Shown: in pieces, positions 59,644 through 64,000 of the stretch
Layout of the letters: each line of letters begins with the position of its first letter
Position numbering within the stretch: the stretch's first letter is position 1
Assembly: GCF_018866245.1 (NCBI RefSeq)
Contig: NZ_CP076458.1
Coordinates: 434,001-498,000 of the forward strand
Direction of reading: 5' to 3'
Length of the DNA stretch: 64,000 nt
From: Novisyntrophococcus fermenticellae
GTDB lineage: Bacteria > Bacillota > Clostridia > Lachnospirales > Lachnospiraceae
The notes under the pieces: model-generated
What the model was told of the DNA's origin: nothing
Seen by the model: the letters and a program-made list of their open reading frames with translations, nothing else
The model's database searches: none
Program-made: the position numbers and the translations under genes

Positions 59644-60456
59644 ATGGAGACAAAAAAGGGGCTGACCCGGATCGTCCTGATTGGTGCCAGTGTTATATTT
59701 ATGTTCCTTATGTTGATTCTTCCTCTTGCTGTGGTGCTCGTCACTGCTTTTAAAGATGGTATCAGTGCCTATCTGCGTGCGGTATCGGATTCCTATACGA
59801 TAAAGGCACTTTTTCTTACCGTGGAGGCAACTGTACTGGCAGTACTGTTTAATACTATCTTTGGCCTGTTTGCAGCCTGGATGATTACAAAATTCCAATT
59901 CAGGGGAAAGGGTGTACTGACAACGTTGATTGATCTGCCGGTAACGATTTCTCCGATTATTGCAGGACTTATTTTCCTGCTGACTTTTGGCAGACAAAGT
60001 CCTCTGTATCCATATCTTAAGGATTTGAATCTGGAAGTTGTGTTTGCGGTTCCTGGCGTTATACTGGCTACAGTGTTTGTTACATTCCCATTTGTCTTCC
60101 GAGAGATTATTCCGGTTCTGGAGAATCAGGGGACAGATGAAGAAGAGGCGGCGGCTTTAATGGGAGCCGGTGGATTCACTATATTCCGCCGCATCACATT
60201 CCCCCATATAAAGTGGGCACTGCTCTATGGGATTGTATTATGTGCTGCAAGAGCCATGGGCGAATTTGGAGCCGTATCGGTACTCTCGGGACATTTAAGA
60301 GGAAAGACCAACACGTTGCCACTGCATATTGAAATTTTGTTCAATGAATTCCAATATGTACCGGCATTTGCAGTTTCCTCCATATTAGTTTTACTTGCAA
60401 TTTTACTTCTGATTGTCAGAAGTTTTGTGGAGTATAAGGGAAAAGGAGATGAATGA
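59644..60456 (+). CDS. cysW: Sulfate ABC transporter permease CysW
   Basis: The 270-residue partner permease has six hydrophobic helices and an EAA loop near residues 163-182 (EEEAAALMGAGGFTIFRRITFP), plus the CysW-typical AMGEFGAVSVLSGHLRGKTNTLPL segment. AGGAGG precedes the ATG. cysA follows within five bases. Confidence 0.94.
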   Translation: METKKGLTRIVLIGASVIFMFLMLILPLAVVLVTAFKDGISAYLRAVSDSYTIKALFLTVEATVLAVLFNTIFGLFAAWMITKFQFRGKGVLTTLIDLPVTISPIIAGLIFLLTFGRQSPLYPYLKDLNLEVVFAVPGVILATVFVTFPFVFREIIPVLENQGTDEEEAAALMGAGGFTIFRRITFPHIKWALLYGIVLCAARAMGEFGAVSVLSGHLRGKTNTLPLHIEILFNEFQYVPAFAVSSILVLLAILLLIVRSFVEYKGKGDE

Positions 60457-60460
60457 AGCG

Positions 60461-61519
60461 ATGTATGTGGAGCTTAAGGATATCAATAAAACATTTGCGG
60501 ATTACAAAGCCTCGGATCATGTGAGCTTCGGTATAGAGAAAGGAAAACTGATTGGGCTCTTAGGCCCGAGCGGCAGTGGAAAGACAACAATTCTTCGCAT
60601 GATTGCGGGTCTGGAGACTCCGGATTCTGGAGAGATTGTCATCGATGGAAAGGTGGTAAATCAGGTTCCTCCAAGCCAACGGAAAATCGGTTTTGTGTTT
60701 CAGAATTATGCCCTGTTCCGATATATGACGGTGTATGACAATATAGCCTTTGGTCTGAAGATACAAAAAGAGAGTAAGAAGATAATAGATGAGAGGGTAC
60801 GGTATCTGATTCAGCTGATTGGTCTGGAAGGCCTGGAAAAAAGATATCCGGGGCAGCTGTCCGGAGGACAGAAGCAAAGAGTTGCTTTTGCCAGGGCATT
60901 GGCACCCAATCCCCAACTGCTTCTTCTGGATGAACCCTTTGCCGCCATCGATGCCAAGGTGAGGAAGGAATTACGATCCTGGCTGAAAGAGATGATTGGG
61001 CAGCTTGGAATTACCAGTATCTTTGTAACCCACGACCAGGAGGAGGCAATTGAAGTTGCCGACGAGATTATTATAACAAATCACGGACGTGTTGAGCAGA
61101 AAGGGACACCGGTAGAGATATATAAGAACCCTGCAACCGATTTTTCGGCAGCTTTTTTCGGAGATGGAACGATTATAAAGGATTATAGCAGGTTTAAAAG
61201 CTTTGAAGAGATATCCGGTGCTGCAACTGCAATTGTCCGGCCGGAATTCTTACGGATTACAAAGAAAAACGAAGTTCAGAAATATAAAAGTTCCTGCTCG
61301 GAGGGAGTGGTACAGAGTATCTCCTTTCGCGGAAGAAGTCTGGAAGTCCGCGTCCGTGTGGAGGATATCCTTCTCATCGCAAACAGGGATCCGGAGGAAG
61401 CAGAACTTGAACCGGGAGAAGTTGTAGATGTATTCATCTACCGGATGTTCGCTTTAAAAGGCAATGAGGCTGTTTTACTGGAAAATCAGGCGATGGTGGA
61501 TGATTCACTGATTATCTAA
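60461..61519 (+). CDS. cysA: Sulfate ABC transporter ATPase CysA
   Basis: The 352-residue ATPase has Walker A GPSGSGKTT (near residue 36), the Q-loop FQNYALF, signature LSGGQKQR (near 132), Walker B LLLLDEPFAAID and the switch histidine in FVTHDQEEA. A C-terminal regulatory domain (about 235-350) is present. ATG 60461 gives the typical start MYVELKDINKTF; the ATG at 60449 directly touches the AAAGGAG site and is less likely, although the remaining 12-base spacing is long. Confidence 0.93.
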   Translation: MYVELKDINKTFADYKASDHVSFGIEKGKLIGLLGPSGSGKTTILRMIAGLETPDSGEIVIDGKVVNQVPPSQRKIGFVFQNYALFRYMTVYDNIAFGLKIQKESKKIIDERVRYLIQLIGLEGLEKRYPGQLSGGQKQRVAFARALAPNPQLLLLDEPFAAIDAKVRKELRSWLKEMIGQLGITSIFVTHDQEEAIEVADEIIITNHGRVEQKGTPVEIYKNPATDFSAAFFGDGTIIKDYSRFKSFEEISGAATAIVRPEFLRITKKNEVQKYKSSCSEGVVQSISFRGRSLEVRVRVEDILLIANRDPEEAELEPGEVVDVFIYRMFALKGNEAVLLENQAMVDDSLII

Positions 61520-61528
61520 GGAGGGGAC

Positions 61529-63211
61529 ATGGATTTTAAAAGACTGGAGACAGATATCTTAATTATCGGCGGAGGAACAGCCGGATGCTTTGCGGCTCTG
61601 ACCATCGCCGCAGAGAGTGATGCAGAGGTACTGCTTGTTGAAAAGGCCAATATAAAGAGAAGTGGGTGTCTTGCAGCGGGTGTCAACGCAATTAATGCAT
61701 ATATTACGGAAGGGCAGACGCCCGAAGACTATGTGGACTATGCAAAGCGGGATGCGGAAGAAATCGTCAGAGAAGATTTGCTTTTGTCCATGGCAGAGAG
61801 GCTTAATGCGGTCACGCATAAACTCGAGGCGCTTGGGCTTGTCATCCAGAAGGATGAGCAGGGAAGATATGCAGCAAGAGGAAAGCGTAATATAAAAATC
61901 AATGGTGAGAATATAAAGCCGATTCTTGCAAATTCCCTGAAGGGCCAGAAGCAGGTAACGGTGCTCAATCATATCAACATTACGGATTATGTGGTGGAAA
62001 ATCAGGAAATCAAGGGAACCTTTGGATTCCATGTGGAAGAAAAAGTATGGTATCTGATTCAGGCGAAAGCAGTGATCTGTGCCACAGGGGGAGCGGCAGG
62101 GTTATATAAACCAAACAATCCTGGGTTTTCCAGGCATAAGATGTGGTATCCCCCATTTAATACGGGAGCGGGATATGCCATGGGAATCCGTGCCGGTGCC
62201 GAAATGACTACATTTGAAATGCGTTTTATTGCGTTAAGGTGTAAGGATACCATAGCTCCTACAGGAACGATCGCCCAGGGTGCAAAGGCGGGGCAGATCA
62301 ACAGCAGAGGAGAGAATTATGAGAAAACCTATGGTCTCACCACTTCCCAGAGAGTGTATGGAACGGTACGGGAAAATCTGGAGGGAAGAGGACCCTGTTA
62401 TCTGGATACCCGGGGTATTTCCAAAGAACAGGAAGAAGAACTTTACAAGGCTTACTTGAATATGGCCCCCAGCCAGACCTTAAAGTGGGTGGAGGCAGGA
62501 AAAGGACCATCCGATGAACCTGTGGAAATCGAAGGCACCGAGCCATATATCGTAGGAGGGCACACGGCCAGCGGTTACTGGGTGGATGAAAAAAGGGAAA
62601 CCACGATACATGGCCTGTATGCAGCAGGAGATGTAGCAGGCGGATGTCCGCAAAAATATGTTACAGGGGCTCTGGCCGAAGGAGAGATTGCTGCGCAGGC
62701 GGCAGCCTTATATATAAGAGGAAAGGAAATACTTCCCGTAAAAGAGAAGGAGATAGAAAAAAAAGAAAAAGAGTATCTGTCTTTTTTTCGGAACAAATCC
62801 GGTACATTTACGATAGATCAGGTAGAGGAGACCATGCAGAAAGTCATGGATCTGTATGCCGGAGGGATATCCGTTCATTATCAATTTAATCAGAAACAGC
62901 TTCTGGTGGCAGAGGAGAAGATTCGATTCTTGTCTGCTATCAGTAAAAAACTTCATGCGGGGAATATGGATGATCTGCTCAGAATTTATGAATTGAGGGA
63001 ACGGCTTGTAGTTTGTGAAACGCTGATTGCCCATCTGAGAGCGAGAAAAGAGACGAGATGGCACAGCTTTTGTGAAAATACGGATTATCCCCAAAAGAGT
63101 GATCAGTGGCTCAAATATGTAAATTCCAGGATGGAGGATGGAGCCATACGGATTATCTACAGAGATCTGGTTACGGGAGGTGAGAAGTATGAGCATAAGG
63201 ATTCAAAGTGA
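61529..63211 (+). CDS. Adenylylsulfate reductase alpha subunit-like flavoprotein (AprA type)
   Basis: The 560-residue flavoprotein belongs to the fumarate reductase/succinate dehydrogenase superfamily: FAD-binding IIGGGTAGCFAAL (residues about 10-22), KANIKRSGCLAAGVNAIN, and the late GLYAAGDVAGG (near 365). Between the sulfate transporter and cysD, with a ferredoxin-like partner next door, reduction of APS to sulfite is the likely role. It is about 100 residues shorter than the dissimilatory AprA of sulfate respirers, which fits an assimilatory variant. The start follows AAGGAGGGGAC. Its end overlaps the next gene by 23 bases. Confidence 0.85.
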   Translation: MDFKRLETDILIIGGGTAGCFAALTIAAESDAEVLLVEKANIKRSGCLAAGVNAINAYITEGQTPEDYVDYAKRDAEEIVREDLLLSMAERLNAVTHKLEALGLVIQKDEQGRYAARGKRNIKINGENIKPILANSLKGQKQVTVLNHINITDYVVENQEIKGTFGFHVEEKVWYLIQAKAVICATGGAAGLYKPNNPGFSRHKMWYPPFNTGAGYAMGIRAGAEMTTFEMRFIALRCKDTIAPTGTIAQGAKAGQINSRGENYEKTYGLTTSQRVYGTVRENLEGRGPCYLDTRGISKEQEEELYKAYLNMAPSQTLKWVEAGKGPSDEPVEIEGTEPYIVGGHTASGYWVDEKRETTIHGLYAAGDVAGGCPQKYVTGALAEGEIAAQAAALYIRGKEILPVKEKEIEKKEKEYLSFFRNKSGTFTIDQVEETMQKVMDLYAGGISVHYQFNQKQLLVAEEKIRFLSAISKKLHAGNMDDLLRIYELRERLVVCETLIAHLRARKETRWHSFCENTDYPQKSDQWLKYVNSRMEDGAIRIIYRDLVTGGEKYEHKDSK

Positions 63212-63503
63212 AAACTGCATCGGCTGCGGACGCTGTATGGAGGTATGCCCGGGGAATCTGATTAAAAAGGATGAAAATGGAAAGGCTTGTATCCGCCGCC
63301 CCCGGGACTGTTGGGGCTGCACCTCCTGTATTAAGGAATGTGCGGTAAACGCCATCGGCTTTTATCTGGGAATTGATATGGGCGGACGTGGCAGCGTGCT
63401 CACGGTTGAAAAGCAGGGGCATATCTGTCACTGGCAAATAGAGAGCCCCGAAGGGCAGGTAAGAATCATAGACGTAGATCAAAGAGATTCCAATAACTAT
63501 TAG
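63189..63503 (+). CDS. Ferredoxin-like APS reductase beta subunit (AprB type)
   Basis: The 104-residue protein holds two [4Fe-4S] motifs: [12 protein letters not shown] (from about residue 10) and [17 protein letters not shown] (from about 38). The second has the AprB-like WGCTSC. A C-terminal beta tail of about 45 residues follows, shorter than in dissimilatory AprB. It should pass electrons to the flavoprotein encoded upstream. ATG 63189 has GGGAGGTGA upstream inside the flavoprotein gene. Confidence 0.87.
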   Translation: MSIRIQSENCIGCGRCMEVCPGNLIKKDENGKACIRRPRDCWGCTSCIKECAVNAIGFYLGIDMGGRGSVLTVEKQGHICHWQIESPEGQVRIIDVDQRDSNNY

Positions 63504-63516
63504 GAGGAGAGCGAGG

Positions 63517-64000
63517 ATGAGTGAATTAACCCATTTGGAGGAGTTGGAAGCGGAAGCCATCTATATTATGCGGGAGGTGGCGGCCGAGTGTGAAAATCCC
63601 GTGATGCTGTATTCAATCGGAAAGGACAGCTCGGTTATGCTGCATCTGGCATTAAAGGCATTTTATCCCGAAAAGCCGCCGTTTCCATTTCTTCATATAG
63701 ATACCACATGGAAATTCCGTGAAATGATCGAATTCCGCGACAAAACAGCGGAGGAGCTTGGAATTGAGATGCTTGTGTATACCAATCAGGAAGGTGTGAA
63801 AGCCGGAATCAATCCTTTTGACCATGGTTCGGCCTATACGGATATCATGAAAACCCAGGCGCTGAAGCAGGCACTTAATAAATACCAGTTTGACGCAGCC
63901 TTCGGCGGCGGGCGAAGGGACGAAGAAAAATCCCGGGCAAAGGAACGGATTTTCTCTTTCCGTAATCAGGCGCAGGCATGGGAACCCAAAAATCAGAGGC
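63517..64000 (+). CDS. cysD: Sulfate adenylyltransferase subunit 2 (CysD), truncated by window edge
   Basis: The first 161 residues are present. They show the ATP-pyrophosphatase loop [20 protein letters not shown] (near residues 31-50), [11 protein letters not shown], and [15 protein letters not shown], all standard for CysD, which makes APS from sulfate and ATP together with the GTPase CysN. cysN would be expected just beyond the window. TAGGAGGAGAGCGAGG precedes the ATG, 13 bases after the AprB-like gene. Confidence 0.97.
   Translation, partial: MSELTHLEELEAEAIYIMREVAAECENPVMLYSIGKDSSVMLHLALKAFYPEKPPFPFLHIDTTWKFREMIEFRDKTAEELGIEMLVYTNQEGVKAGINPFDHGSAYTDIMKTQALKQALNKYQFDAAFGGGRRDEEKSRAKERIFSFRNQAQAWEPKNQR

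Overview
The window looks like a chromosomal segment of an anaerobic, spore-lineage Firmicute of the Lachnospiraceae (Clostridia). The grounds are the 16S rRNA text, strong AGGAGG-type ribosome binding sites, AT-rich intergenic regions, a spoVG gene, a glgC/glgD pair, a DnaD/DnaC-type replication module, a DUF5685 gene and an FMN riboswitch in front of ribU. I see no integrase, transposase, phage module or CRISPR array, so most of the window is core genome with accessory inserts.

Layout, left to right. 1-7.6 kb: the tail of an SseB-like gene, an M16C zinc peptidase, era-recO-HAD phosphatase, then a small cluster of zinc-ribbon membrane protein, DUF5685 protein and DnaJ protein with a cysteine-rich tail. 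7.9-14.7 kb: an internally deleted acyl-CoA dehydratase activase, an Lrp/AsnC regulator, alr, an M18 aminopeptidase, tex and a small alarmone synthetase. 14.7-26.3 kb: an accessory carbohydrate locus with a YesM/YesN-type two-component pair, a solute-binding protein gene broken at its 5' end, two permeases, a GH42-like glycosidase, a calcineurin-like phosphoesterase and a Gfo/Idh/MocA oxidoreductase. 26.4-33.1 kb: FMN riboswitch and ribU, a NUDIX hydrolase, asnS, an SbcD/SbcC-like pair and nfo. 33.1-38.1 kb, minus strand: murC and a dnaD-dnaC-prs operon, with a cluster of five DnaA boxes between them. 38.3-48.3 kb: glgC, glgD, spoVG, an RsmF-like methyltransferase, a coiled-coil/3D cell-wall protein, tRNA-Pro, a membrane protein, rnz, tsaD and ispD.

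48.4-54.5 kb holds two tRNA-Ser genes and an rRNA operon in the order 16S-5S-23S, with tandem promoters and long processing stems, followed by tRNA-Asn and a terminator. 54.5-57.5 kb: an orphan GHKL sensor kinase and glycerol dehydrogenase. 57.5-64 kb: a sulfate uptake and activation operon (sbp-cysT-cysW-cysA, a two-subunit AprA/AprB-type APS reductase, and cysD running off the end), behind a consensus promoter and a compact leader with a terminator.

Observations most worth a second look: DUF5685 motifs that resemble head-to-head isoprenyl synthases; the DnaA-box cluster at the replication operon; the 16S-5S-23S gene order; the sulfate-operon leader and a 20-bp palindrome it shares with the ribU leader; two genes that lost internal or N-terminal segments; and a 113-bp element with perfect 20-bp inverted ends between tsaD and ispD.
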